Source of the DNA: Chamaecrista fasciculata
Lineage: Eukaryota; Streptophyta; Magnoliopsida; Fabales; Fabaceae
Direction: 5' to 3'
DNA length: 64,000 nt
Assembly (NCBI GenBank): GCA_003254925.1
Contig: QANZ01031399.1
Location: 1,836-65,835, forward strand
The notes below the pieces were generated by a model. It searched no databases. It was not told the origin of the DNA and saw only the letters and a list, made by a program, of their open reading frames with translations. The position numbers and the translations under genes were made by a program. Positions 23,640-34,124 of this stretch are shown here, piece after piece. Every line of letters starts with the position of its first letter. Within the stretch, counting starts at the first letter, position 1.

Positions 23640-23866
23640 AGAGATGAAGCTTGAAAGAAATCAACCTGAACAAGAAAAGAAAATGCTAGATACCACCAGA
23701 TTTTGAGATTAATGTTTGGGATGTGAGTAAAAGAAAATGTTAGATACCACCAGATTAATGCTTTTGGTGAAAACATTAATGTTTTTGTTTTTTTTTTTGG
23801 TGAAAAGCCAAACAAAATGTTTTGTTTGGGATGCTAGATTAATGCTTTTAAACTCTTTCTCACCAA
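23640..23866. repeat. LINE target region with local repeats and left target-site duplication
   Basis: The phrase gctagataccaccagatt occurs at about 23687 and, with one change, at 23733. It occurs again beyond the LINE at about 30378, together with aatcaacctgaacaa, so the target site already contained a repeat. The left target-site duplication of the LINE, aaactctttctcaccaa, is at 23850-23866. Confidence 0.7.
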
Positions 23867-23915
23867 CCTTGATTTCCCGACAAAAGATTAAAAAGGATAG
23901 TCAAATCCCCTTAGA

Positions 23916-26102
23916 ATGACCTCTTCCATCCCATCTCCGACGGAAACCCCGTCAATCTCCTTCCCTTTCCCATCTTCCAAATCTTCTACCCTCTCTTTCG
24001 GAACCTTTGCCATGCCATCCAGCTCTCCCCCTAAGAAAACACCAACCATTGCTGTCTCGGACAAAGAAAATCAAGCCATATGCAAACCTTGGGAACAATC
24101 GATCATCGTGAGGTTGTGGGGTCTCTTCATCGAGAAAGACTCCTTGACTGAGAGCTTGGAAAGACTTTGGAATTTGAAAAGCCCTCTTTTCCTGATTAGT
24201 ATTGGGAAAGGATTTTTCTGTGTGAGATTTTCGTGCGCGGAGGACCGTTGGAAAGCTCTCTTGAATGGTCCATCCTTTGTTCGTGGCCATTTCTTATCAG
24301 TCCAAATATGGAAACCGCGATTCCGTGCATCCATGGAAGTTTCCAAAGCGCACTCCCCTGTTTGGATTAGGTTGTGTGACCTTCCAGTTGAATTTTTCAA
24401 TATCTCTGTTTTGGTCAAAGTCGGCAACACTATCGGTACTTTCCTGGGTGTAGATGACACAACTCATAAATTGTCTAAGGCAAGCTATGCTAGGATTTGC
24501 GTTTTGTGTGATCTTAACACGGATTTGCAGAGCTCTGTAGAGATTGATGGCTTTGAACAACCCGTGTGCTATGAAGGTAATATCGGGTTTTGCCTTAAGT
24601 GTGGTGTTCTGGGTCATTCGGCGGCGTCCTGCCCCTCCGGCAGCCCCCCGGCTTTGATCACTTCGGCAAACACGATCAGACCAGAGTCAACGTCCGACAT
24701 TCCTAACGCCGATTGGGTCACGGTTCGCAAGAAACGGTCGAAACCAAAATTTTCAAATTCAAATTTGGTTGACACAAACAAGGCTTCGAGTAACGACAAC
24801 GAACCTGGGAAGATGGACCGTATGTGTGACAAAGGAAAGCTCTCTTATTCCATTCCTGGTACTGATGAAGCCTTGATCCCTGCTTTTCAACCTTCGCCAG
24901 CACGAAATACCTCTCTTGGTGATTGTCTCGAAGAGGGCTCATCTAAACAAAACAGATGTGTTGATGGGCCTTCTGACCAAAGCCCATTGACCATTTTTGA
25001 CCCACAAAAAGCCAAAAACAAAAGCAAAAGATTATCTGCCTTTTCCTTGTCTGATACACCACCAGAGCCTTTTACCTCTCCTCCTCGAGCCCAACGAGAG
25101 TCTAAATCTCTCTCTTCTGATTTTTCAGCTATGGACAGGGTTGAACCTTTATCTCTCAAAACCAAAAACACCCCTTCATCGTCTCTCTCTCCCTTTTTGG
25201 CTTCCGTTTCCTCTTCACCTTCACCTAATCAGACACCTTTGCTTATTGATTTAGCATCTTTTAGGAAATCCTTGGGGAAATCTTCTTGCCTCCCTGACGG
25301 TTCAACCTTTGTTCCCTCCCCTCCACCTGATTATATAATCCCCGATAAGATGGCTTCTTCATCTAACATCAACTTTTCTTCTTCTTCCTATTTCTCTACT
25401 GTGCGAAAAAATGCCTCGCCTATCTCTCCAGATGCTGATTCGCCGACGCCGAAACCTGGAGGAGGAACAAGAAGAGCTCCGCCGCCAGATTCTTCGCCGG
25501 GAACGCTTCGCAACATGTGTCAAGACTCCGATAATAGTTCCGGCGTTCGGCCACTACTCGGGGGAGTTCAAACAGGCAGTTCCGACCACGAACCTCAACT
25601 GGCATCAGTTCCACTCGTTGTCTCATCTTCTCAACAACCCCTTGATTCATTTGGTTTACCCGTTCAAAATCTGGGAGAACTTGGTGTCCGCGATGATGCA
25701 TCAAGAAGACTGGACAAAATGCTGGGCGATTCTGGTGGCGAATGCGCAGGCTCAGATGATAGGATGCAGGGAAGTTCTCACATACCTCAAAGACTTGAAG
25801 GGGAATGGGTTGATTCTTGTCTTCCCTCCAAGCCAGGTTCAGCTGCAGGAGAGGAATGTCCAGGGGAATCAAAATACCATCTCGGCACAGATAAGTCATC
25901 AATCCTTGGTGGCACGCATTGTACGCTTCAATATGTGGAGCAACCTCATGGCAGGGATATCTTTGAAGGGAATTCCGGAAATCCTAGCTGCCGACGTCTC
26001 CGTCACTGCCTGCTTACAGCTCGCAACAGGAAACTTGAGGTATCAAATGGAGTGTCGACCACAGGCTGTGTGGACTCCAGGAAACCCTCTGAACTTCACT
26101 AG
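23916..26102 (+). CDS. LINE ORF1: RNA-binding protein with DUF4283 and zinc knuckle
   Basis: A 728-residue nucleic-acid-binding protein expected to coat the LINE RNA. Seen: an N-terminal Ser/Pro-rich stretch; a DUF4283-like domain at about residues 57-155 (opening CKPWEQSIIVRLWGLF); a conserved second part to about 225; and a CCHC zinc knuckle with C226, C229, H234 and C239 (CLKCGVLGHSAASC). A long Ser/Pro/Gly-rich, probably disordered, tail follows. The last 692 nt overlap an open stretch in the +1 frame that leads into ORF2. The start is the first ATG after a 49-bp leader. There are no internal stops. Confidence 0.9.
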   Translation: MTSSIPSPTETPSISFPFPSSKSSTLSFGTFAMPSSSPPKKTPTIAVSDKENQAICKPWEQSIIVRLWGLFIEKDSLTESLERLWNLKSPLFLISIGKGFFCVRFSCAEDRWKALLNGPSFVRGHFLSVQIWKPRFRASMEVSKAHSPVWIRLCDLPVEFFNISVLVKVGNTIGTFLGVDDTTHKLSKASYARICVLCDLNTDLQSSVEIDGFEQPVCYEGNIGFCLKCGVLGHSAASCPSGSPPALITSANTIRPESTSDIPNADWVTVRKKRSKPKFSNSNLVDTNKASSNDNEPGKMDRMCDKGKLSYSIPGTDEALIPAFQPSPARNTSLGDCLEEGSSKQNRCVDGPSDQSPLTIFDPQKAKNKSKRLSAFSLSDTPPEPFTSPPRAQRESKSLSSDFSAMDRVEPLSLKTKNTPSSSLSPFLASVSSSPSPNQTPLLIDLASFRKSLGKSSCLPDGSTFVPSPPPDYIIPDKMASSSNINFSSSSYFSTVRKNASPISPDADSPTPKPGGGTRRAPPPDSSPGTLRNMCQDSDNSSGVRPLLGGVQTGSSDHEPQLASVPLVVSSSQQPLDSFGLPVQNLGELGVRDDASRRLDKMLGDSGGECAGSDDRMQGSSHIPQRLEGEWVDSCLPSKPGSAAGEECPGESKYHLGTDKSSILGGTHCTLQYVEQPHGRDIFEGNSGNPSCRRLRHCLLTARNRKLEVSNGVSTTGCVDSRKPSELH

Positions 26103-26133
26103 GTCCTCTAGCTCGGAGTCTGATACCGACCGT

Positions 26134-29100
26134 ATGGGTCAAAACTTTGCTGATTCTAACCCTTTTATGGATCCTTTGAACATTTTTGCTTGGAATGCTA
26201 GAGGTGCTGCTGGTAGTGATTTCAAAAGAGTTTTTCTTGAGTTTATGAACTCTTATAAACCTGCTTTGGCTCTGGTTTCTGAAACTCGTGTGGGTGGTAC
26301 GAAGGCTCAAAGAATTCTGGAAACTTTGGGCTTCAGTTCCTGGTATGCTGTTGATCCGATGGGATATGTGGGTGGTCTTTGGCTTCTTTGGGACCGCAAG
26401 AGAGTTAAGGTGACGATTCATGGACACACCTTTCAGGAGATTCACACCACGGTAGAGGTCAGTGGTTTACCTCTTCTTTTCATTTCCTATGTCTATGCTA
26501 GTCCGGATAGAGATAGACGTAGGATTCTGTGGAAAAACTTGTCTGATATTGCACCTTTGATAGTTGGTCCTTGGCTTGCTTTGGGTGATTTTAATGATGT
26601 TCTGTCCAAAGATGAAAAATGGGGGGGTCTGCCTGCCAATCAGTCTAGGATTAATGAGTTTAAAGATTGTCTGAATGCTTGTCATCTCTTTGATCTTGGC
26701 TTTTGTGGTCAAAAGTTTACATGGTGTAACAAACGTTTTGATGGACAAATTATTTTCCAAAGGATTGACCGTTTTCTGGGTAACTCGTCTTGGGTTGATT
26801 TGTTTCCGGATTCTTGTGTCAAGCATCTCCCTAGGATTCGGTCAGATCATAATCCTATCTTGTTCTCTTCTAAAAGCAGCCAATCTCTTCCTCCTCCTAG
26901 ACCCTTTAGGTGTGAACGTATTTGGCTTGATCAACCTGATTTTAAAAAGCTGGTCAGTGATGTATGGAATGAATATTCTTCTTTTCCGATCTTAGATATT
27001 CTTTCCTACCTCAAAGAGCGTCTTCTTATATGGAATAGAGAATCCTTTGGTAACATTTTTGCTAGAAAGAGGCGTGTTTTTGCTAGGCTTCAGGGTATTT
27101 GTAGAGCTTATTCATCTGACCCCTGCCTTTTTCTGGAAAAGCTTCAAGATGATTTGAGTAGAGAGTATTGCAATATCTTGTCCCTCGAAGAAGAATTGTG
27201 GGCTTCCAAAGCTCGGTTGGATTGGCTAAATTTGGGAGATGCAAACACTAGTTTCTTCCATCTTTCTGTTGTGCAGAGACGCCGTAATAATAGAATTCTT
27301 TGCATCAAAGATAATGTTGGGAATTGGGTTGAGGATGCAGCTGGTGTTCAAAACGTCATTGTCTCCTTTTTTAAAAATTTGTTCTCTCCTAGTGAGATTT
27401 CCTCTTTCCCTGACTGTTTTCAACCTCCTTCTTTTGTTGACTCCGGATCGTGGAACTTGGACCTCATTCCTTCTTCCGATGAGATTCAATGCGCCCTTTG
27501 GAGTTTGAAGCCGTTTAAAGCTGCCGGTCCAGACGGATTCCAGGCTGGTTTTTTCCAAAAGAACTGGCAGGTTGTCCATTCCTTTGTTGTGGAAAGTGTT
27601 AAAAATTGCTTTTTGGGCGAATCTATACCAAGAGAGTGGAATGAAACTTTCATCTGCCTTATTCCCAAGTGTCAAACTCCTTCTGAAATGAAGAGCTTCC
27701 GTCCTATAAGCCTTTGCACCACCCTGTACAAAATTGTGACTAAAATCTTAGTTGGTAGACTGAAACCAGTTATTGCCTCTCTCATATCTTATAATCAGGG
27801 TGCCTTTATTCCGGGTAGGAAAGCGATTGAAAATGTTGTCATTACTCAAGAGATAGTGTCTCGTATGAACAAAATGAAACGTGGTAAGAGGGGCTGGGTT
27901 GTTGTCAAGTTAGACCTTTTCAAAGCATATGATAAAGTTAACTGGGATTTCCTCAAAAATGTCCTTCTGGCTTTTCACTTTTCCAATAAGTGGGTCAATT
28001 TAATCATGAATTGTGTGTCTACGGTTAACCACTCGGTCCTTATTAACGGTTCTCCTTCTGTTCCCTTTACTCCTCAGTGTGGTTTAAGACAAGGAGACCC
28101 TCTGTCCCCTTATCTTTTCATTCTCTGTATGGAAGTCTTCTCGTCTTTAATCCATAAGGAAGTGGAGGATGGCGCATGGATTCCTTTCAAGATTAATAAT
28201 CTGTCATTCTCGCATCTTCTTTTTGCTGATGATGTTCTTTTATTCTCTAGAACTGATAAGTCGAGCATTGAAGCTTTGAATAGGTGTTTAAATCAGTTCC
28301 TTGCTGCTTCTGGCCTGGTGGTCAACCTTGATAAGTCTTCCTTGTGGTTTTCCAAAAACTCTTCTTCTGTTGACATTCAGAGAACGGAATCTATCCTTAA
28401 TATTAGATCTCTTTCTTCGCTTGGCACTTATCTTGGGTTCCCTCTTGATGTTTCATCCAGGATAAAGGATTTTAGAGCTATTAAAGAAAAAATTCTTGCT
28501 GATATTCAAGTGTGGAAATCTAAACATCTGTCTTTAGCCGGGAAAACTACTCTCATTAATTCTGTGATTGTGGCTAAAGCTTCTTATTTCATGCAAGCTT
28601 TGTTGTTCCCTAAATCTGTCTGTTATGCATTAGAGAAAGAGATTCGGGATTTTTTTTGGGGGGATTTGGAGAACTCTAAGAAGATGCACTTGGTGGGTTG
28701 GGATAAAATCTGTTTGAGTAAAGACCGTGGAGGTCTTGGTATCCCATCTTTTCATGCTAGAAATGTTGCTTTCTTTTCTAAGCTTTGTTGGTTTGCTTAC
28801 CTTGAACCTCAGAAACCTTGGGCTGTCATTTGCAATCATAGACTTTCTCTTAAGTCTTGTGCTTCTTCTATGCTAGGGAAAGGTTTGATTCTTGGGGCTG
28901 ATATTGTCAAAAAGGGTTCTTATATTTCCCTAAATTCTGGTGTCAACACCTTGTTTTGGGAAGACTGTTGGTGCTTCTTGGGTCCCCTTAGGCATGTTAT
29001 TCATGGTCCTCTCTCCTCTCATGAGATTAATCTCAAAGTTGCTGATGTTTGTGTAGATTATAGGGTTTGGAATTGGAGCTTAATTTCTTTCGATCTGCCT

Positions 29101-30273
29101 CCTAACATTAAAAATTCCATATCTGCCATCCCTATTAATTGTTATGCTAATTCTTTTGACTCTAAAGTCTGGTCTGCTAATTTAAATGGACACTTTGACC
29201 TTTCTTCTGCATATACTATAGCTGTCCAGAATTCTGTTTCTCCTCCTCTTCTTAATGTTAAAAATTTTGATTGGGTTTGGAAGTCCAAGTGCCATATTAG
29301 GAAGAAATTCTTTGTGTGGAAATCTGCTCATGAGGCCCTTCCTCTTAACTCTGTTCTTGCTAAAAGAGGCCTTAACATTTGTTCTATTTGTCCCCTTTGT
29401 GGTCAAGAAGAGGAATCCTTCTCTCATGCCTTTAAAGATTGTTCCTTGGTTAGTTTAATTTGGGATGCTGCTGGTTTGTCTCCCTTCCTAATCCCGCATG
29501 ATGATTTTTTCACTTGGATGAAGTTAAATGCCTCTTGTGCTAGAATTGCTTACAAATGTATTCCTCATGTTACTCTTTTCATCTATGTGATGTGGAACAT
29601 TTGGTGTACTAGAAACCAAAAAGTTTTCCAAGCTGCAACTTTCTTTGCTCCCCTTGCGGTCTCTAATGCTTTCTCTCAAGCCGCTGAATGGTTTTTTTTG
29701 GCGGGGGCTGTTGTATCTAAAAAAGCTTCTCAGGAGGTGTTAGTTTCTTGGAAACCTCCTCAAGAAGGATGGTTCAAGCTTAACACGGATGGCTCATGCC
29801 TTGGAGTTGAGCATGGGTATGGTGACATTGCTGCTGGTGGCGTTTTGAGGAATGATCATGGGAAGTGGCTTAAAGGTTTTGCTTGCTTCATTGGTTATGG
29901 TACCAGTTTGTTAGCTGAGTTGTGGGCTATTTTGTTAGGCATTACATTAGCTAGAGAAGAAAATCTTGATCCCATCGTTGTTGAATCAGATTGTTCAATT
30001 GCGGTTTCGCTTCTAAACTGTGAAATTTCTTCTTCTACTCATCATTATGCATCCTTAATCAACATTTGCAGGTCAAAGCTCGCCGAGTTTAGTGACTTTA
30101 AAGTGATTCATGTGCTGCGTGAAGGCAACCAGGTTGCTGACAAGCTTGCTGTCTTTGCTAGAAACTCTAGGACTGATTATTTTGTTTATGATGTTATGCC
30201 CGCTTTTTTGAGTGCTACGGCACTAGCTGATTGTATGGGCCTTAATTACCCACGCATTGTTGGCGTTGGATGA
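26134..30273 (+). CDS. LINE ORF2: endonuclease, reverse transcriptase, RNase H
   Basis: The enzyme that nicks the target and copies the LINE RNA. From the ATG at 26134 it has 1379 residues. The endonuclease shows WNARGAAG (20-27), SETR with E50, GDFND (141-145) and SDHN (226-229). The reverse transcriptase starts near AAGPDG (463) and shows LIPK, FRPISLC, NQGAFIPGR, LDLFKAYDKV, GLRQGDPLSPYLF and FADD (697-700). A zf-RVT domain lies near 1045-1110. The RNase H has D1219 (NTDGS), E1262 (LAELWA), D1286 (ESDC) and D1336 (NQVADKLA). The frame is open upstream to an ATG at 25411, which would give 1620 residues. I prefer 26134 because it lies 31 nt after the ORF1 stop and just before the endonuclease. 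No stops or frameshifts. Confidence 0.93.
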   Translation: MGQNFADSNPFMDPLNIFAWNARGAAGSDFKRVFLEFMNSYKPALALVSETRVGGTKAQRILETLGFSSWYAVDPMGYVGGLWLLWDRKRVKVTIHGHTFQEIHTTVEVSGLPLLFISYVYASPDRDRRRILWKNLSDIAPLIVGPWLALGDFNDVLSKDEKWGGLPANQSRINEFKDCLNACHLFDLGFCGQKFTWCNKRFDGQIIFQRIDRFLGNSSWVDLFPDSCVKHLPRIRSDHNPILFSSKSSQSLPPPRPFRCERIWLDQPDFKKLVSDVWNEYSSFPILDILSYLKERLLIWNRESFGNIFARKRRVFARLQGICRAYSSDPCLFLEKLQDDLSREYCNILSLEEELWASKARLDWLNLGDANTSFFHLSVVQRRRNNRILCIKDNVGNWVEDAAGVQNVIVSFFKNLFSPSEISSFPDCFQPPSFVDSGSWNLDLIPSSDEIQCALWSLKPFKAAGPDGFQAGFFQKNWQVVHSFVVESVKNCFLGESIPREWNETFICLIPKCQTPSEMKSFRPISLCTTLYKIVTKILVGRLKPVIASLISYNQGAFIPGRKAIENVVITQEIVSRMNKMKRGKRGWVVVKLDLFKAYDKVNWDFLKNVLLAFHFSNKWVNLIMNCVSTVNHSVLINGSPSVPFTPQCGLRQGDPLSPYLFILCMEVFSSLIHKEVEDGAWIPFKINNLSFSHLLFADDVLLFSRTDKSSIEALNRCLNQFLAASGLVVNLDKSSLWFSKNSSSVDIQRTESILNIRSLSSLGTYLGFPLDVSSRIKDFRAIKEKILADIQVWKSKHLSLAGKTTLINSVIVAKASYFMQALLFPKSVCYALEKEIRDFFWGDLENSKKMHLVGWDKICLSKDRGGLGIPSFHARNVAFFSKLCWFAYLEPQKPWAVICNHRLSLKSCASSMLGKGLILGADIVKKGSYISLNSGVNTLFWEDCWCFLGPLRHVIHGPLSSHEINLKVADVCVDYRVWNWSLISFDLPPNIKNSISAIPINCYANSFDSKVWSANLNGHFDLSSAYTIAVQNSVSPPLLNVKNFDWVWKSKCHIRKKFFVWKSAHEALPLNSVLAKRGLNICSICPLCGQEEESFSHAFKDCSLVSLIWDAAGLSPFLIPHDDFFTWMKLNASCARIAYKCIPHVTLFIYVMWNIWCTRNQKVFQAATFFAPLAVSNAFSQAAEWFFLAGAVVSKKASQEVLVSWKPPQEGWFKLNTDGSCLGVEHGYGDIAAGGVLRNDHGKWLKGFACFIGYGTSLLAELWAILLGITLAREENLDPIVVESDCSIAVSLLNCEISSSTHHYASLINICRSKLAEFSDFKVIHVLREGNQVADKLAVFARNSRTDYFVYDVMPAFLSATALADCMGLNYPRIVGVG

Positions 30274-30349
30274 GGTGTATTATGAACCTGTTTTATTATT
30301 AATATTATTGTTCCTTTTCACGAAAAAAAAAAAAACTCTTTCTCACCAA

Positions 30350-30677
30350 AAAAAACAAAAACATTTTCTTTCAAAATGCTAGATACCACCAGATTTTGAG
30401 ATTTTGAAGAATCAACCTGAACAATTTTTGTTTTTTTTGGTGAGAAAGAGTTTAAAAGCCAAACAAAATGCAACCCAACACAGGCAAAAACGACGCAGGA
30501 GAAACAAAACGCAGAGCCAAGAAAAAAACAAGGGAGGCAGCGAAAACACTAGCTAACCCTAAAAAATATCAGTTTATTATATAAAGATATACTAGCTAAC
30601 TTTATTTTCTTAATGAAATTCATATTATTTACCAAAAAATATCAGTTTTAGCCGTTTTTCATATTTTGTTTTAGAGC
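30350..30677. other. Right flank of the LINE, no gene
   Basis: Contains gttttttttggtgagaaagag (30429-30449), which is the complement of the sequence immediately around the right target-site duplication, so the two form a short inverted pair. The rest is AT-rich and featureless. Confidence 0.4.
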
Positions 30678-31140
30678 AAACCTACTATATATTTAGACTC
30701 TGAATTTACACCGAGTCAACAAATCAATCCTTAAATAATTAAAATATATTACTCAGTCCCTGAATTATTACAATTATCAACGATTTGGTACCTAAGTCAA
30801 ATTCAGTGACCAATTAAAAGTACAATCAATACAAATTCAAGGACCAAATAGTATAAACTTAGTACAAGTTTAGGGAACAAAAAGTATGAAATTAGTTCAA
30901 ATGTAGGGACCAAATAGTATAAAATTAGTTCAAATTTAGAGATCATATAGTATTAATTAAGTACAAATTCAAGGACCAAAAGGTATAAAATTAGTTCAAA
31001 TTTAGGAACCAAATTGTCACTAGGGACCAAATAGTTGATAACTGAAATATTTTAGTGACGAAATCATGTATTTTAATTATTGAGGGACTGATTAGTTGAC
31101 TTGGTGTAAATTCAGGGACCAAATAATAAAGTTTTTTATT
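30678..31140. repeat. MITE with a 33-bp minisatellite core
   Basis: The ends are inverted (ctgaatttacaccgagtcaac near 30700 against gttgacttggtgtaaattcag near 31096). The core holds about five and a half tandem copies of a 33-bp unit, caaatttagggaccaaatag followed by tataaaattagtt, from 30832 to about 31020, with unit starts at 30832, 30865, 30898, 30931, 30964 and 30997. Non-coding. Confidence 0.7.
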
Positions 31141-32205
31141 TGTTGTATCTCCTAAGGGACGGAAAGAAACATGTAGAAATTAAACATATTACTCGCAGCA
31201 AATAAGATGAAATAACGTCTTGAAAGTAGGTTTGAGAGCAATTCGAAACATCATAGAAATATGTAGGACCAATCTTAAACAAATGAATGCTAAGGGACCA
31301 ATTTGATATCTATCCCATACATAAGAGACCAATTTGAGACTTTGGCCTTTTTAATTATAGTAAATGAAATAATAAAACTGGATTTTGTATCAATAAAAAT
31401 CGGCACTAAAATTTGGATTTTTTTGGATAGTTAAAAATGTGAAATTGCGTATAGTAAGTAATAACTATTGAAAGAAAGAATTGAGTAAATGTAAGAAGTA
31501 ATAACTATTGGTTTATTTGAGGAATTGAGTAAATAGTTAAGTTTGAATACAATAAAAATAATCTTAAAGAAAAAAGTTCAATACAGGAAAGCAAGCTCAT
31601 ATAAATGATTGTAATTAATACGAAGGCTATGGTTTCTAGATATCTAGCTAAAGTTTTTATTCGGTACAGGTAAAGCCTATCCATCAACACAAAGAAGCAA
31701 TGTTTCTTCACTTTTTGGAAAACAATTTGATCTTCATGAGAGAGTGAAACATATTGCAATATATATAGGAGCTCTACATAGAATAATATATATACAATTT
31801 AGAATCAATATGAAGTTGAATCGGCTGAACTCGGACGGAATCGTTTGAATTTGGCTAGACTCGCAAGCTTAGATCCAAGTTAATCGAGTTCATATTTTCC
31901 CGTGTTTTGTGCAAACCATCGACATTGTCTTAGTTGTTGCATTGTTTTGACTTCTAAGTTTTAACATATTAGATGCTCTACTTATGCACTCTGTCGTCTG
32001 AGTTGCCGACTTGCCGCCTTCTTTCTTTCTTCTTTGATTTTAGATTTTTTTCTAGGTTTATCAATTTTTTCGTTGTGAAATGTCGTTTGTGGTTTCCTAT
32101 TCAATTCATTTTCTTAATGTCTTAATCAGTTCGTTGTTTCTTATCTCCTATATTTCAACAAAAATTTTATTCATGTATGTAAACTCTTACGATTTTACCA
32201 TACGA
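31141..32205. other. Intergenic, MITE half only
   Basis: A one-sided MITE-like piece lies at about 31205-31345 (gaaagtaggtttgag, ggaccaatttgat). It is related to pieces at 60710-60835 and 61950-62440. The open frame at 31505-31759 has no recognisable domain. Confidence 0.4.
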
Positions 32206-32209
32206 GTTC

Positions 32210-32575
32210 ACCCTATTAGGCGAAAGCGCAACCCACACAACAAATAAAGAAAGAGGAAACGGAGAAACGAACACAAAAACTTTAACGTGATTTGATGTCT
32301 CAAGACCTACTCCACGGTCCCACTGGGACAAACTTCACTATCTGTAATTTTTGCACAGAAAAAATTACAAACCCTTCCTCAATACTATTTTTGAACGGAA
32401 AAATTGAAAACTCTCTCTTACAAATGACACACAACTACCCAAACCATATTACACCCTTTAGGATTTTTATGTAAGTTGTGGTGTCTTAGAAGCTCATATC
32501 TCACTGCTATTTATATAAGCCTCACACCCTCTCTTTTTCTATTCCCAACAATGTGGGACTTAAAATGAATAAGCC
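32210..32575 (-). promoter_or_regulatory. LTR/TRIM-like promoter on the minus strand with USE-like and TATA motifs
   Basis: Read on the minus strand, agtcccacattg (32560-32549) is followed 31 nt later by a strong TATA box, ttatataaata (around 32517-32507). The downstream leader then runs into a sequence ending near gttgggttgcgctttcgcc. The two motifs are about 41 bp apart centre to centre. The texture resembles a plant TRIM or LTR promoter. It is bounded on the right by a C-homopolymer with an N. Confidence 0.45.
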
Positions 32576-32598
32576 CCCCCCCCCCCCCCCCCCNCCCC
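32573..32598. other. C homopolymer with an ambiguous base
   Basis: A run of about 25 C residues containing one N (32594). Its length is unlikely to be reliable in the assembly. Confidence 0.8.
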
Positions 32599-33663
32599 TT
32601 TTCTTATGTTTACATAGAAAAGCCTTTATAACAACCTTGAAGACTATCTTTAATTTAAACAAGATACAAGGAGAATGTATGTGAACAAAAAATTAATAGT
32701 TTTATTTCTTATATGTAGGATATATAAAATTTAAATGATAAGAAACTGGATTAGGTATTTTTTTTTAAATTTCTTCCATTTCAAGTTCGGTTTGTCGAAA
32801 TGTAAGTGGATCATTGTGATGATGTGATCTATCTTTGACTCTCTTTTTTCACCGTGGATCCACAAGACTTAATTTTTAAGGAAAAGAAACCTTATAAGAA
32901 ATTGGTAATATCTTATCTATCTTTCCTTGTAATGATTAAGACTTCCATAGAACAAGATTGAAATCAAAGTATTATGACTTGTCTAACACTTTTCCCATGC
33001 GATTATGTAATGACTCAACTTCCTTCGTTGTTCACAATTTTCTTGCTTCTGCAATGTCATTCTGATTCAGGTTGTTATTGTTTATATTTTATATATCCAT
33101 TACATATAAAATAAAACTATTAATTTTTTATTCACATATATTCTCTATTTTATTTTGTATAAATTAAAGAAGTCTCTTCTTATATGTATAAAATAAAAAT
33201 ATTAGAAATTAATTTTCAATGAAAAGCCTTAAATTAATTAACAATAAATGTGCCAACACGTTTTTGCATAATGTAGAGAGAGCCTCAATCTATCAAATAT
33301 CAATAATATTTTATTACAATTTCTTGAGAAAGTTGGACAAATAAAGAAATTACATGAATAATAGAGACAGAATAAATTAAGAGGCCTTGATTTGTTGTGT
33401 TATTATGTTTGTCTTTTTAATTATATTTAATTTTACTAAATACAACATTGAAATTAGATTTTGTAATTAATAAAAATTTGCTTTTATATTGAGTAAAATA
33501 ACTTTTCGGTCCCTGATTTATGCACTCGCTGACAGATAGGTCCCTGAATTTTACCCATTGTACTAGCCGGTCCCCGAATTTTGCAAACGCTGCACTAATT
33601 GGTCCCTCCGTCATATTGGCGTTACAAAAATGCTGACGTGGCCATAACGGACGCTGATGTGTC

Positions 33664-34037
33664 NNNNNNNNNNNNNNNNNNNNNNNNNNNNNNNNNNNNN
33701 NNNNNNNNNNNNNNNNNNNNNNNNNNNNNNNNNNNNNNNNNNNNNNNNNNNNNNNNNNNNNNNNNNNNNNNNNNNNNNNNNNNNNNNNNNNNNNNNNNNN
33801 NNNNNNNNNNNNNNNNNNNNNNNNNNNNNNNNNNNNNNNNNNNNNNNNNNNNNNNNNNNNNNNNNNNNNNNNNNNNNNNNNNNNNNNNNNNNNNNNNNNN
33901 NNNNNNNNNNNNNNNNNNNNNNNNNNNNNNNNNNNNNNNNNNNNNNNNNNNNNNNNNNNNNNNNNNNNNNNNNNNNNNNNNNNNNNNNNNNNNNNNNNNN
34001 NNNNNNNNNNNNNNNNNNNNNNNNNNNNNNNNNNNNN
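33664..34037. other. Assembly gap (374 N)
   Basis: Unknown bases inside the left arm of the Pack-MULE. The right arm suggests what kind of sequence is missing, but the arm lengths differ, so the gap size may be wrong. Confidence 1.
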
Positions 34038-34124
34038 CATCTCCATCTTCATCTTCTTCATCTTCCTACCTATTTCTCTAATTCAAAACCCACACCCAAA
34101 TTTGAACCCTAAGTTCATCATGAT

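Larger units (their letters stand above)
23867..30335 (+). mobile_element. Full-length L1-type LINE retrotransposon
   Basis: A 6.5-kb non-LTR retrotransposon with a short 5' leader, two open reading frames and a 13-base poly(A) tail ending at 30335. It is bounded by a perfect 17-bp duplication, aaactctttctcaccaa, at 23850-23866 and 30333-30349 (overlapping the tail). Both frames are free of stops and frameshifts, and the catalytic residues expected for endonuclease, reverse transcriptase and RNase H are visible. This fits a young insertion that may still be mobile. It belongs to the plant L1 group that carries a C-terminal RNase H domain. Confidence 0.95.

Noticed and set aside
24071..25902. 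Several minus-strand open frames of 90-160 codons opposite the LINE
   Set aside because: They are shadows of LINE ORF1 and ORF2, with no domain of their own and no splice or promoter signals.
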